Numbered from the stretch's first letter, positions 25,890-34,518 are shown. The stretch is DNA of 64,000 bases from Kuafuiihalomonas sp039024635 (GCA_039024635.1 JBCCQA010000005.1:163511-227510), one strand, 5' to 3'. The notes: generated from the sequence alone by a model not told the origin. A program made the numbers and translations.

Positions 25890-26258
25890 ATGATTCAGAT
25901 GACCTCGGTCCTGGACGTCGCCGACAACAGCGGCGCCCGAAAGCTCTTTTGCATCAAGGTCTTGGGCGGCTCTCGGCGTCGCTATGCGGGGATTGGTGAC
26001 GTGGTCGTCTGCTCGGTGCGTGAGGCGATGCCGAACAGCCGGGTGAAGAAGGGCGATGTCGTGAAGGCGGTGGTGGTGCGCTCGCGTTACCCGACCGGTC
26101 GAGTCGACGGGAGCTACATCAAGTTCGACGAGAATGCGGGCGTTCTCGTGAACAAGGACAACGACCCCGTAGGGACCCGAATCTTTGGACCCGTGGCTCG
26201 AGAGCTTCGCGCCAAGCAGTTCATGAAGATCGTGTCTCTCGCTCCGGAGGTGCTGTGA
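25890..26258 (+). CDS. rplN: 50S ribosomal protein L14
   Basis: 122 residues, start MIQMTSVLDVADNSGARKLF and 'NKDNDPVGTRIFGPVARELR'. It contacts 16S rRNA in an intersubunit bridge. Length is exactly that of most bacteria. The stop shares a base with the rplX ATG. Confidence 0.98.
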   Translation: MIQMTSVLDVADNSGARKLFCIKVLGGSRRRYAGIGDVVVCSVREAMPNSRVKKGDVVKAVVVRSRYPTGRVDGSYIKFDENAGVLVNKDNDPVGTRIFGPVARELRAKQFMKIVSLAPEVL

Positions 26259-26587
26259 TGGCGGCGAAGATTCGTAAAGGCGACACGGTTCAGGTGATCG
26301 CGGGCAAGGACAAGGGCGCTACCGGCAAGGTGCTCGACGTCCTGACGGGGGAAGGTCGGGTGATCGTTGAGGGCGTGAACGTCCAGAAGCGACACGTGAA
26401 GCCAGGCTCTCGTCAGTCCATGCCTCAGGGCGGCATCCTGGATCGACCCGGCAAGATCCACATGTCCAACGTCATGTTCTACTCCGAGAAGCTCGGCGCG
26501 GCCGTGCGCGTTGGTTTCGAGGACAAGGACGGCAACAAGGTGCGCGTCGCCCGAGGCGGCGAACACTCGGGAGCGGAGCTCGACTAG
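26258..26587 (+). CDS. rplX: 50S ribosomal protein L24
   Basis: 109 residues with the KOW motif 'GDTVQVIAGKDKGATGKVL'. It is an early assembly initiator of the 50S. The ATG at 26258 is seven bases after GGAGG; a GTG one codon earlier is also in frame. Confidence 0.97.
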   Translation: MAAKIRKGDTVQVIAGKDKGATGKVLDVLTGEGRVIVEGVNVQKRHVKPGSRQSMPQGGILDRPGKIHMSNVMFYSEKLGAAVRVGFEDKDGNKVRVARGGEHSGAELD

Positions 26588-26604
26588 GGCTCCGGAGAAA
26601 CACC

Positions 26605-27291
26605 ATGGCCGAAAAGAAGGGCAAGGCCGCCGAGGGCGGCAAGAAGAGGAAGAGCAAGGAGCCCAGCGAGATCCCGGAGATCGCGTCGGCGCCCGTATTC
26701 GGTCCGCCGGCTCGGATGCTCCAGAAGTACCGGGAGGAAGCGGTGCCCAAGCTCAAGAAGGAGCTGGGCATGAAGTCCGTGAGCGAAGTCCCACGAGTCG
26801 AGAAGATCGTGATCAACATGGGTCTGGGCGAGGCGGTCCAGAACAACAAGATTTTGGAGTCGGCCCTCGAGGAGCTCTCCAGCATCGCGGGCCAGAAGGC
26901 CGTGACCACCCGTGCCAAGAACTCGATCTCCAACTTCAAGCTCCGCGAGGGCATGCCCATCGGCGCGATGGTCACCCTTCGTCGGAACCGGATGTGGGAG
27001 TTCCTCGATCGCCTGATCAACCTGACCCTTCCTCGGGTCCGGGATTTCAAGGGCGTGTCGGACAAGGCCTTCGATGGTCGGGGCAACTACACCCTGGGCC
27101 TGAAGGAGCAGATCATTTTCCCCGAGGTCGACTACGACAAGGTCGACAAGGTTCGGGGCATGAACATCAGCATCGTGACGACGGCGAAGAACGACGAACA
27201 GGGTCGTGCGCTGCTGGCGGCCCTCGGTGTTCCCTTCCGAAAGCGGGCGGGACAGGCCGAGGACCAGGAGGAGGCCCAGGCTTCGGCCTGA
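26605..27291 (+). CDS. rplE: 50S ribosomal protein L5 with extended N-terminus
   Basis: 228 residues against about 180 in most bacteria. The first about 34 residues are a Lys/Glu/Ala-rich extension not found in standard L5; the canonical fold begins near 'MLQKYREEAVPKLKKELG'. 'KIVINMGLGEAVQNNKILES' and 'GNYTLGLKEQIIFPEVDYDK' are diagnostic. It binds 5S rRNA with L18. The next gene is rpsH; the usual rpsN is missing. Confidence 0.97.
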   Translation: MAEKKGKAAEGGKKRKSKEPSEIPEIASAPVFGPPARMLQKYREEAVPKLKKELGMKSVSEVPRVEKIVINMGLGEAVQNNKILESALEELSSIAGQKAVTTRAKNSISNFKLREGMPIGAMVTLRRNRMWEFLDRLINLTLPRVRDFKGVSDKAFDGRGNYTLGLKEQIIFPEVDYDKVDKVRGMNISIVTTAKNDEQGRALLAALGVPFRKRAGQAEDQEEAQASA

Positions 27292-27308
27292 GCTCTAGGA
27301 GTTAGATC

Positions 27309-27713
27309 ATGCCGGGAGTAGTCACCGACCCCATCGCCGACATGCTGACCCGCATTCGAAACGGCATCAACGCGCGGCATATGCGCGTTCCGATGCCGTC
27401 CTCGAAACTGAAGGTGCGGGTGGCCGAGGTGCTCAAGCAAGAGGGTTTCGTCGAGGACTTCGACGTCCAGAACGGAAGCGCCAAGCCCATGCTGACCATC
27501 CAGCTCCGCTACGACCGGAACAGGGACCCGGTCATCACGGGTCTGAAGCGAGTGAGCCGGCCCGGCCTCCGCCAGTACGTGGGTGCTGACGCCATTCCGA
27601 CCGTTCGCAACGGCCTGGGTGTCGCGATTCTGTCGACCTCGAAGGGCGTTTTGACCGACCGTGAGGCCCGACGTCAGCGCATTGGCGGCGAGCTGATGTG
27701 CACGGTTTGGTGA
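27309..27713 (+). CDS. rpsH: 30S ribosomal protein S8
   Basis: 134 residues: 'DPIADMLTRIRNGINARHMR' and 'GLGVAILSTSKGVLTDREAR'. It is a central-domain assembly protein; in E. coli it represses the spc operon by binding near rplE. It follows rplE with only 17 bp between, so rpsN is absent at its usual position. Confidence 0.98.
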   Translation: MPGVVTDPIADMLTRIRNGINARHMRVPMPSSKLKVRVAEVLKQEGFVEDFDVQNGSAKPMLTIQLRYDRNRDPVITGLKRVSRPGLRQYVGADAIPTVRNGLGVAILSTSKGVLTDREARRQRIGGELMCTVW

Positions 27714-27722
27714 GGAAGAATC

Positions 27723-28262
27723 ATGTCGCGGATCGGAAACAAGCCCATCGAGCTCCCACAGGGCGTCGAGCTCAAGATGAACGGGGCTCACATCACCGTG
27801 AAGGGGCCTAAGGCCACTCTGGAGCGAGATCTCCCGGCCCAGGTGACCGTAAAGGTCGATGGCGGGACGGTCGTGGTCGAGCGTGTCAGCGAGGACCGCA
27901 AGGCCAAGGCCATGCATGGCCTCGGTCGGACCCTGGTTCAAAACATGGTGCTGGGTGTATCGGAGCCTTTCAAGAAGACCCTCGAGATCAGCGGGGTCGG
28001 CTATCGAGCCGAGCTGAAGGGAAGCACCCTGAACCTTCAGGTCGGCCTTTCCCACGACGTCAACTTCGAGATTCCGAAGGAGGTCAGCTGCAAGATCGAC
28101 AAGCAGACCACCGTGCATTTGGAGTCGGCGAACAAAGAGATGGTCGGTCAGCTTGCGGCCAAAATCCGCGGAGTTCGTCCCTGTGAGCCGTACAAGGGCA
28201 AGGGGATCAAGTACGCCGACGAGCGAATTCGCCGCAAGGAAGGCAAGACAGGAGCGAAGTAG
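27723..28262 (+). CDS. rplF: 50S ribosomal protein L6
   Basis: 179 residues, start MSRIGNKPIELPQGVELKMN, with the two-fold repeated domain and the ending 'VRPCEPYKGKGIKYADERIR RKEGKTGAK'. It binds near the sarcin-ricin loop. Length is normal. Confidence 0.98.
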   Translation: MSRIGNKPIELPQGVELKMNGAHITVKGPKATLERDLPAQVTVKVDGGTVVVERVSEDRKAKAMHGLGRTLVQNMVLGVSEPFKKTLEISGVGYRAELKGSTLNLQVGLSHDVNFEIPKEVSCKIDKQTTVHLESANKEMVGQLAAKIRGVRPCEPYKGKGIKYADERIRRKEGKTGAK

Positions 28263-28264
28263 TC

Positions 28265-28639
28265 ATGCAGCGCAAGATTCGAGACGACAACATTCGTCGC
28301 CGGGTTCGCCGGGCCCTCAAGATTCGCCGCGCCATGAGCGGAACGGCAGAGCGTCCCCGCCTGGCCGTGTATCGGAGTGCAAAGCACATCTATGCCCAGC
28401 TCATCGACGACGTGGGCGGGAAGACCCTTGTCGCGACCTCGACCCTGTCCAAGAACGTGCGGACCCAAGTCGGGAACCTGAAGAAGGCCGACGCCGCAGA
28501 GAAGGTGGGCGAGGACCTCGCCAAGCTGGCCAAGGAGAAGGGCATCGAGAGCTGCGTATTCGACCGCAAGGGCTGGCCGTACCACGGGCGCATCGCCGCC
28601 CTCGCCAAGGCCGCTCGGGAGGGCGGCCTGGCCTTTTGA
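28265..28639 (+). CDS. rplR: 50S ribosomal protein L18
   Basis: 124 residues: 'AERPRLAVYRSAKHIYAQLI' and 'FDRKGWPYHGRIAALAKAAR'. It is a 5S rRNA-binding protein of the central protuberance. It lies two bases after rplF. Confidence 0.97.
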   Translation: MQRKIRDDNIRRRVRRALKIRRAMSGTAERPRLAVYRSAKHIYAQLIDDVGGKTLVATSTLSKNVRTQVGNLKKADAAEKVGEDLAKLAKEKGIESCVFDRKGWPYHGRIAALAKAAREGGLAF

Positions 28640-28654
28640 GGCAGGAGCAAGCAC

Positions 28655-29203
28655 ATGCCGCGTAGAGAGATCATCAATCCCCGGGAGCTCGAGCTCGTGG
28701 ACCGGGTCATTCACATCAACCGTGTCGCGAAGGTCGTGAAGGGCGGTCGTCGATTCAGCTTTTCGGCCTTGGTCGTGGTCGGCGACGGTGAGGGCCATGT
28801 CGGCGTCGGTCTGGGCAAGGCGAACGAGGTCCCCGAAGCCATTCGAAAGGGCAAAGATCAGGCCGAGAAGAGCCTGTTTCGGGTTCCTTTGGTCGGTCGA
28901 ACCATCCCCCACGAGATCGTGGGTCGATTCGGTGCGGGCGTGGTCGTGATGCGTCCGGCTCGACCGGGTACGGGCGTCATCGCCGGTGGGCCCGTGCGTG
29001 CGGTGTTGGAGTCGGCTGGGGTTCAGGACGTGCTGACCAAGTGTCTCGGGACCTCCAACAAGCACAACGTGGTGAACGCCGCCGTGGCGGGGCTTCGAGC
29101 TCTGTCCACGACGAAGGAGCAGTCGGAGCGGCGAGGCATCGCGTCCGAGGAGCTCGAGCCAGTCCGTCTGAAGATCAAGGTTCCGACGGGGCTCAGTAAC
29201 TGA
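28655..29203 (+). CDS. rpsE: 30S ribosomal protein S5
   Basis: 182 residues. 'VDRVIHINRVAKVVKGGRRF', 'GHVGVGLGKANEVPEAIRKG' and 'GTSNKHNVVNAAVAGLRAL' are diagnostic. It is part of the mRNA entry pore and decoding fidelity centre. It is about 15 residues longer than E. coli S5 at the C-terminus. Confidence 0.98.
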   Translation: MPRREIINPRELELVDRVIHINRVAKVVKGGRRFSFSALVVVGDGEGHVGVGLGKANEVPEAIRKGKDQAEKSLFRVPLVGRTIPHEIVGRFGAGVVVMRPARPGTGVIAGGPVRAVLESAGVQDVLTKCLGTSNKHNVVNAAVAGLRALSTTKEQSERRGIASEELEPVRLKIKVPTGLSN

Positions 29204-29213
29204 GGAGAATGGC

Positions 29214-29465
29214 GTGGCGAGTCTGATCAAAGTGAAGCTAGTCCGCAGCCTGAGCAAGTGCACGGAGCGTCAGAAGCGCACCCTGCAAGGCCTCGGTTTG
29301 CGAAAGATGCAGCAGGAGAAGGTCCTTCAGGACACGGTCCCGATTCGTGGCATGGTGATGAAGGTGCAGCACATGCTGGAGGTCGAGCGCTTCGACGGAG
29401 ACGACAGCCTGCGAGATTCGGCGCGGCTGCGGGCGCATCGTGCCTCTGAAGGGAGCGCATCGTGA
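29214..29465 (+). CDS. rpmD: 50S ribosomal protein L30 with C-terminal extension
   Basis: 83 residues from GTG 29214, preceded by GAGGAG. The core 'IKVKLVRSLSKCTERQKRTL QGLGLRKM' is L30. The usual length is about 60, so roughly 20 extra C-terminal residues are Arg/Asp/Ser-rich. An ATG at 29209 is in another frame and stops at once. The 3' end overlaps the rplO GTG by 4 bp. Confidence 0.94.
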   Translation: MASLIKVKLVRSLSKCTERQKRTLQGLGLRKMQQEKVLQDTVPIRGMVMKVQHMLEVERFDGDDSLRDSARLRAHRASEGSAS

Positions 29466-29956
29466 GCGGTGAACTGAGCCGCCTTTCGCCGCCAGTAGGG
29501 GCTACCAAGAAGGCGAAGCACAAGGGCCGCGGCATGGCCTCGGGCAACGGCAAGACGGCTGGTCGAGGTATGAAGGGCCAGAAGGCGCGAAAGTCCGGTG
29601 GCGTTCGGCCTGGCTTCGAAGGTGGCCAAATGCCTCTATGGCGTCGGCTCCCCAAGCGAGGCTTCAAGAACCCCTTCGCGAAGAACTTCCATGAGGTGCG
29701 GGTCATTCACCTCAATCGCTTCGAGGATGGCGACAGAGTCGACGAGGCTGCCCTACGCGGCGCGGGCTTAGTGAGCGGCCGCTTCGACGGCATCAAGGTG
29801 ATCGGAAACGGGACCCTGGAGAAGAAGCTGACGGTGGTCGTGAACCGCATCTCCGCCGGCGCCAAGGGTATCGTCGAGGGGGCCGGTGGAACGGTCGAGA
29901 TGATCGCCGACCGGCCCAAGTGGAAGCGTCCGTCCAAGCGAGATAGCCAGACCTGA
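29462..29956 (+). CDS. rplO: 50S ribosomal protein L15
   Basis: 164 residues from GTG 29462. The Gly/Arg-rich N-terminal half 'HKGRGMASGNGKTAGRGMKG' and 'GFEGGQMPLWRRLPKRGFKN' are typical. It is a late-assembly 50S protein. It is coupled to rpmD by a 4-bp overlap and followed by secY. Confidence 0.97.
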   Translation: MSGELSRLSPPVGATKKAKHKGRGMASGNGKTAGRGMKGQKARKSGGVRPGFEGGQMPLWRRLPKRGFKNPFAKNFHEVRVIHLNRFEDGDRVDEAALRGAGLVSGRFDGIKVIGNGTLEKKLTVVVNRISAGAKGIVEGAGGTVEMIADRPKWKRPSKRDSQT

Positions 29957-29975
29957 CCCAGGAAAGGATCGAGCC

Positions 29976-31295
29976 ATGACCTCATTCGCAAACATCGGAA
30001 AGGTGCCTGAGCTTCGGCAGCGCGTGTTGTTCACCCTAGCCATGCTCGCCGTTTATCGGCTCGGCATCTTCATTTCCGTGCCCGGCGTCGACCGGGCCGT
30101 CGTTCAGCAGGTCATCTCCGACCAGAGCGGAAACCTCATCGGCATGTTCAACATGTTCGTGGGCGGCGCTCTGGAGCAGGCATCCGTCTTTTCCCTGGGC
30201 ATCATGCCCTACATCTCGTCGAGCATCATCCTGCAGCTTCTGACCGTGGTGGTTCCGAGCCTGGAGCGCTTGTCCAAGGAGGGCGAGCAGGGCCGTAAGA
30301 AGATCACGCAGTACACCCGCTACCTGACCATCGTCCTGGCCACCGTGCAGGGCACGGTCATCGCCAGCAACCTGGAGGGCCAAAACATCAACGGCCAGGA
30401 CGTTGTGGTGATCCCCGGGCTGACCTTCAAGATCGTCGCTGTTCTCTCCCTCACCGCCGGCACGGCCTTCATCATGTGGCTGGGCGAGCAGATCACGGAG
30501 CGAGGCATCGGTAACGGGATGTCGCTCATCATCTTTGCGGGCATCATCGCCGGTCTCCCGGCCGGTCTCATTCGGACCTTCGACCTGGCGCGGCAGGAGG
30601 TCATTCAACCTCTGCAGCTGCTGATCATCGGAGCCGTCGTGGCGGCCTCGGTCGCCTTCGTGGTCTTCGTGGAGCGGGGGCAGCGTCGGATCCCAGTCTT
30701 GTACAACAAGCGCGTGGTAGGCCGTAAGGTGGTCGGGGGTCAGTCGACCCACCTGCCCCTCAAGGTAAACACGGCCAACGTAATTCCCCCGATTTTCGCA
30801 TCCTCGCTTCTTCTGTTCCCGGCGACGGCGCTCCAGTTCTTCCCCGAGTCGGAAATTGCCAAGCAAATGCAGGGGGCGCTCCTGCCGACGGAGTTTGGCT
30901 ACAACCTCATCTACGCCGGGCTCATCATCTTCTTCACCTTCTTCTACACCGCCGTGGTCTTCAACCCGGTGGACGTGGCCGACAACCTGAAGAAGTTCGG
31001 GGGCTACATCCCCGGTATTCGACCAGGTCAGAAGACGGCCGAGCACATCGAGCGGGTCCTGACTCGACTCACAGCCGGCGCATCGCTCTACCTGGCCGCG
31101 GTTTGCGTATTGCCCAACGGTCTCCTGGTTCTCTACAACAACCTTCCTTTCTACTTCGGGGGAACGGCTCTGCTCATCGTGGTCGGCGTCGCGCTGGATA
31201 CGGTGAACCAGATCGAGTCCCACCTCATCACCCGCAGCTATGAAGGTCTCTACGAAGCCGGCGCGAGCGTTCGGAGTCGGAGGTCCCCGGCGTGA
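29976..31295 (+). CDS. secY: Preprotein translocase channel subunit SecY
   Basis: 439 residues with ten predicted membrane helices. Family marks are 'VPGVDRAVV', 'FNMFVGGALEQASVFSLGIM PYISSSI' (TM2 plug region), 'GIGNGMSLIIFAGIIAGLP' and 'HLPLKVNTANVIPPIFASSL'. It forms the Sec protein-export pore with SecE and SecG, which are not in the window. Its position after rplO is canonical, and the stop overlaps the adk GTG. Confidence 0.98.
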   Translation: MTSFANIGKVPELRQRVLFTLAMLAVYRLGIFISVPGVDRAVVQQVISDQSGNLIGMFNMFVGGALEQASVFSLGIMPYISSSIILQLLTVVVPSLERLSKEGEQGRKKITQYTRYLTIVLATVQGTVIASNLEGQNINGQDVVVIPGLTFKIVAVLSLTAGTAFIMWLGEQITERGIGNGMSLIIFAGIIAGLPAGLIRTFDLARQEVIQPLQLLIIGAVVAASVAFVVFVERGQRRIPVLYNKRVVGRKVVGGQSTHLPLKVNTANVIPPIFASSLLLFPATALQFFPESEIAKQMQGALLPTEFGYNLIYAGLIIFFTFFYTAVVFNPVDVADNLKKFGGYIPGIRPGQKTAEHIERVLTRLTAGASLYLAAVCVLPNGLLVLYNNLPFYFGGTALLIVVGVALDTVNQIESHLITRSYEGLYEAGASVRSRRSPA

Positions 31296-31948
31296 CGGGC
31301 AAGAACCTGATCCTGGTTGGGGCACCGGGTTCTGGGAAAGGGACTCAGGCCAAGCGCCTGGTCGAGAAGTATGGAGTGCCTCAGATCTCCACCGGTGACA
31401 TCCTGCGGGGTGCGGTTCGGAACGGTACCGAGCTGGGCGTGAAGGCCAAGGGCTTCATGCAGGCCGGGGAGCTGGTGCCGGATGACCTGATCATCGACCT
31501 CATCAACGAGCGCCTGGCCGAGCCGGACGCCCAGCCGGGTTTCGTGTTGGACGGCTTTCCCCGAACGGTGCCCCAGGCCAAAGCCCTGGATCGCCTCTTG
31601 GAGCGAACCGAGCGCCCCCTGCATCGGGTCGTGGCCATGAACGTCCCCCGCGCTGCCATCGTGGACCGGATCACTGGCCGTCGCTCCTGCGCCGACTGTG
31701 GGACCGTGTACCATTTGAGGTTCGCCCCGATTCCCCCCAGCGGGAGCTGCGAGACCTGCGGTTCGAATCAGATCTATCAGCGAGAGGACGACACCGAGGC
31801 CAAGGTCAACGTGCGGCTGGACGCCTACGAGGCCCAGACTGCCGCCGTGATTCCCTATTATGAGGCGCAAGGTCTGGTCCGTCAGGTGGACGGAAACCAG
31901 GCGCCTGACGCGGTTTTCGAGGCCATCAGCCGGGAAATCGATCAATGA
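31292..31948 (+). CDS. adk: Adenylate kinase (zinc-LID type)
   Basis: 218 residues from GTG 31292. It has the P-loop 'GAPGSGKGTQAKRLVEKYG', 'QISTGDILRGAVRNGTELG' and 'FVLDGFPRTVPQAKAL'. The LID carries a four-cysteine set in two C-x2-C pairs ('CADC' and 'CETC'), which normally binds structural zinc. It interconverts ATP+AMP and 2 ADP. It is translationally coupled to secY. The genes map and infA, common next, are not here. Confidence 0.97.
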   Translation: MTGKNLILVGAPGSGKGTQAKRLVEKYGVPQISTGDILRGAVRNGTELGVKAKGFMQAGELVPDDLIIDLINERLAEPDAQPGFVLDGFPRTVPQAKALDRLLERTERPLHRVVAMNVPRAAIVDRITGRRSCADCGTVYHLRFAPIPPSGSCETCGSNQIYQREDDTEAKVNVRLDAYEAQTAAVIPYYEAQGLVRQVDGNQAPDAVFEAISREIDQ

Positions 31949-32022
31949 GCGGAAAGCAATTCCCAATCCTAGCGGCCCATGGTAGGCCGCGCGACCCGGT
32001 GAAGATCGGGTAGGAGCCCACG

Positions 32023-32139
32023 ATGAAAGTTCGGACATCAGTGAAGCCAATGTGCTCCCGCTGTAAGATCGTGCGACGCAAGGGCGTCGTGCGCGTAATC
32101 TGCAGCGCCAACCCCAGCCACAAGCAGCGGCAGGGCTGA
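32023..32139 (+). CDS. rpmJ: 50S ribosomal protein L36 (zinc-binding type)
   Basis: 38 residues: MKVRTSVKPMCSRCKIVRRK then VICSANPSHKQRQG at the end. Zinc ligands Cys11, Cys14, Cys27 and His33 are all present, so this is the zinc-containing form. The 74-bp spacer before it holds two stem-loops, GCGGCC/GGCCGC (31972-31990) and CCCG/CGGG (31995-32010), and no infA. It is followed 10 bp later by rpsM. Confidence 0.97.
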   Translation: MKVRTSVKPMCSRCKIVRRKGVVRVICSANPSHKQRQG

Positions 32140-32149
32140 GAGAAGATTC

Positions 32150-32515
32150 ATGGCACGTATCGCAGGCGTCGACCTCCCCAAGAACAAGAAGATGGGCGTG
32201 GCTCTCACGTACATCTATGGGATCGGCAAGACGACATCCCTCAACGTCCTCGAGCAGGCCGAGGTGTCCCCGGACGCGCGTACCGACGACGTCGACGAGG
32301 ACGCACTGGCCCGGATTCGCGCCATCATCGACGACAACTGTCGCGTCGAGGGCGACCTCCGACGAGACGTTTCGATGAACATCAAGCGGCTCATGGACCT
32401 TGGCTGCCACCGAGGCATTCGGCATCGCCGTGGCCTCCCGGTTCGCGGCCAGCGGACCCACACCAACGCGAGGACTCGGAAGGGTCCCCGTAAAGGCGGG
32501 ATCAAGAAGAAGTAG
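32150..32515 (+). CDS. rpsM: 30S ribosomal protein S13
   Basis: 121 residues, start MARIAGVDLPKNKKMGVALT and ending 'RTHTNARTRKGPRKGG'. It forms intersubunit bridges and contacts P-site tRNA through the C-terminal tail. The size is normal. Confidence 0.98.
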   Translation: MARIAGVDLPKNKKMGVALTYIYGIGKTTSLNVLEQAEVSPDARTDDVDEDALARIRAIIDDNCRVEGDLRRDVSMNIKRLMDLGCHRGIRHRRGLPVRGQRTHTNARTRKGPRKGGIKKK

Positions 32516-32517
32516 TC

Positions 32518-32907
32518 ATGGCGAACCCAAAAGGCGGCCAGAAGAAGAAGGCCAAGAAGAACATCCCGAACGGGGTCGCCCACATCCAGGCTTCGTTCAA
32601 CAACACCCTGGTGACCTTCACCGACATGGGCGGCAACGTCGTGTCTTGGTGTTCGGCGGGTTCGAAGGGCTTCAAGGGCTCTCGAAAGTCGACCCCCTTC
32701 GCGGCCCAGGTCGCGGCGGACGAGGCGGCCCGAAGGGCCATGGACCATGGGATGAAGTCGGCCGTGGTGCTGGTCAAAGGCCCTGGTTCTGGTCGTGAAG
32801 CCGCTCTCCGCGCGGTGGCGGCGGCCGGGCTCAAGGTCAGCCTGGTGAAGGACGTGACGCCCCTTCCCCACAACGGCTGTCGTCCCCCGAAGCGTCGACG
32901 CGTTTGA
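32518..32907 (+). CDS. rpsK: 30S ribosomal protein S11
   Basis: 129 residues: 'NGVAHIQASFNNTLVTFTDM GGNV' and 'DVTPLPHNGCRPPKRRRV'. It is a platform protein near the E site. It is normally followed by rpsD; here a 65-bp spacer leads directly to rpoA. Confidence 0.98.
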   Translation: MANPKGGQKKKAKKNIPNGVAHIQASFNNTLVTFTDMGGNVVSWCSAGSKGFKGSRKSTPFAAQVAADEAARRAMDHGMKSAVVLVKGPGSGREAALRAVAAAGLKVSLVKDVTPLPHNGCRPPKRRRV

Positions 32908-32972
32908 AATCTAGATAGGAGAACCTCCGCAGTGGTTCGTCGGTCCGACCGGCGAGAGGTGGCGAGGGAATC

Positions 32973-33974
32973 ATGCAAAGAGACATTCACAGAAACTGGC
33001 GAGACCTCATCAAGCCGAAACGTTTGGTGATCGATAAGGACGCGAGCACGCAGACCTACGGCCGCTTCTTCGCTGAGCCGCTCGAGCGCGGCTTCGGCAT
33101 GACGATCGGCAACTCCTTGCGCAGGGTGCTCTTGAGCTCGCTCCAGGGCGCGGCCGTGACCTCGGTACGCATCGAAGGTGCGCTGCACGAGTTCACCTCG
33201 CTGCCCGGCATCACCGAGGACGTGGCTGACATCATCCTCAACGTGAAGGACGTCCTCATCAAGATGGACACCTTCGAGCAGAGGACCCTCCGCATCGACA
33301 AGAAGGGACCCTGCATCGTCCACGCTTCGGACATCGAGACCTCGGAGGGGGTTTCGATTCTGAACCAGGACCTCGTCATCGCGACCGTGGGTGAGGACGG
33401 TCATCTGAAGATGGAAATGACCTGTCGAAAGGGTCGGGGCTACGTGCAGGCGGACGGAAACAAGACGCCGACCATGCCCATCGACGCCATCCCGATAGAC
33501 GCGATTTTCTCGCCGGTGAAGAAGGTGAACTACCACGTCACCAACGCTCGCGTCGGGCAGCGAACCGACTACGACAAGTTGACGCTTGAGACCTGGACTG
33601 ACGGTTCGGTCTCTCCCGAGGACGCGGTGGCTTTTGCGGCCAAGATAATCAAGGACCAGCTCTCGATCTTCATCAACTTCGAGGAAGACCAGGAGCCCGA
33701 GATCATCGTCGAGCCCCAGCCGGAAGAGAAGTTCAACGAGAACCTCCTGCGTACCGTTGACGAGCTGGAGTTGTCGGTCCGCTCGGCAAACTGTCTCGCC
33801 AACGCGAACATAAAGTACATCGGCGACCTCGTTCAGAAGACCGAGAGCGAGATGCTGAAGACCAAGAACTTCGGCCGAAAGTCGCTGAAAGAAATCAAAG
33901 AGATCCTGGCGGAGATGGCCTTGTCGCTCGGCATGAAGCTCGACAACTGGCCGCCCAAGGATCTGAAGAAGTAA
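32973..33974 (+). CDS. rpoA: RNA polymerase alpha subunit
   Basis: 333 residues. The N-terminal assembly domain has 'FGMTIGNSLRRVLLSSLQGA AVTSVRIEG'. After a flexible linker comes the C-terminal domain 'LELSVRSANCLANANIKYIG', which contacts UP elements and activators. It has normal length and domain order and is coupled to rplQ downstream. Confidence 0.98.
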   Translation: MQRDIHRNWRDLIKPKRLVIDKDASTQTYGRFFAEPLERGFGMTIGNSLRRVLLSSLQGAAVTSVRIEGALHEFTSLPGITEDVADIILNVKDVLIKMDTFEQRTLRIDKKGPCIVHASDIETSEGVSILNQDLVIATVGEDGHLKMEMTCRKGRGYVQADGNKTPTMPIDAIPIDAIFSPVKKVNYHVTNARVGQRTDYDKLTLETWTDGSVSPEDAVAFAAKIIKDQLSIFINFEEDQEPEIIVEPQPEEKFNENLLRTVDELELSVRSANCLANANIKYIGDLVQKTESEMLKTKNFGRKSLKEIKEILAEMALSLGMKLDNWPPKDLKK

Positions 33975-33986
33975 GGAGCGATCAAC

Positions 33987-34412
33987 GTGCGGCACCGCAA
34001 AGCATTTCGAAAGTTGGGTCGGAACCGAAGCCATCGGAAGGCCCTGTTCGCCAACCTGGCCATGGCCTTGGTGGAGAACGGACGAATCCGGACCACCGAG
34101 CCCAAGGCCAAGGAGCTGCGGCGGGTGGCGGAGCGTCTGGTGACGATGGGCAAGAAGGGCGGCGACTCGGCTCGCCGGCAGGCTTTTGGGCTCCTCGGAG
34201 GGCCGGGTAAGCACATTCGTCGGGGTCCGACGGAGCCCGTGCGCCAGGCCAGGGTGGTGGAGGCCCTGTTTGGGGACCTCGCGGAACGCTTCAAGGAGCG
34301 TCCGGGCGGCTACACCCGGGTCATCAAGCTCGACCCCCGTCCGGGAGATGCGGCCCCCATGGCGTTCATCGAGTTCGTGGACTACGACTACGAAGCAGCC
34401 TCCGCCGACTGA
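33987..34412 (+). CDS. rplQ: 50S ribosomal protein L17
   Basis: 141 residues from GTG 33987: 'MRHRKAFRKLGRNRSHRKAL' and 'NGRIRTTEPKAKELRRVAER'. It is located near the tunnel exit. It is the last gene of the supercluster; the hairpin at 34433-34451 follows. Confidence 0.97.
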   Translation: MRHRKAFRKLGRNRSHRKALFANLAMALVENGRIRTTEPKAKELRRVAERLVTMGKKGGDSARRQAFGLLGGPGKHIRRGPTEPVRQARVVEALFGDLAERFKERPGGYTRVIKLDPRPGDAAPMAFIEFVDYDYEAASAD

Positions 34413-34432
34413 TCCCCTCCATGCCGCGTGAG

Positions 34433-34451
34433 GGCGCCCATAATGGGCGCC
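34433..34451 (+). terminator. Hairpin after rplQ (possible terminator)
   Basis: Perfect 8-bp stem GGCGCCCA-TAA-TGGGCGCC, 20 bp after the rplQ stop. There is no T-run, so if it terminates it does so with help or protects the 3' end. Confidence 0.45.
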
Positions 34452-34518
34452 GGGCTATGCGACGAGCTCCGAATCTGGAACAACAGGGGCGTCGGGCAGT
34501 AGGCCCGTAGGCAAGGCA

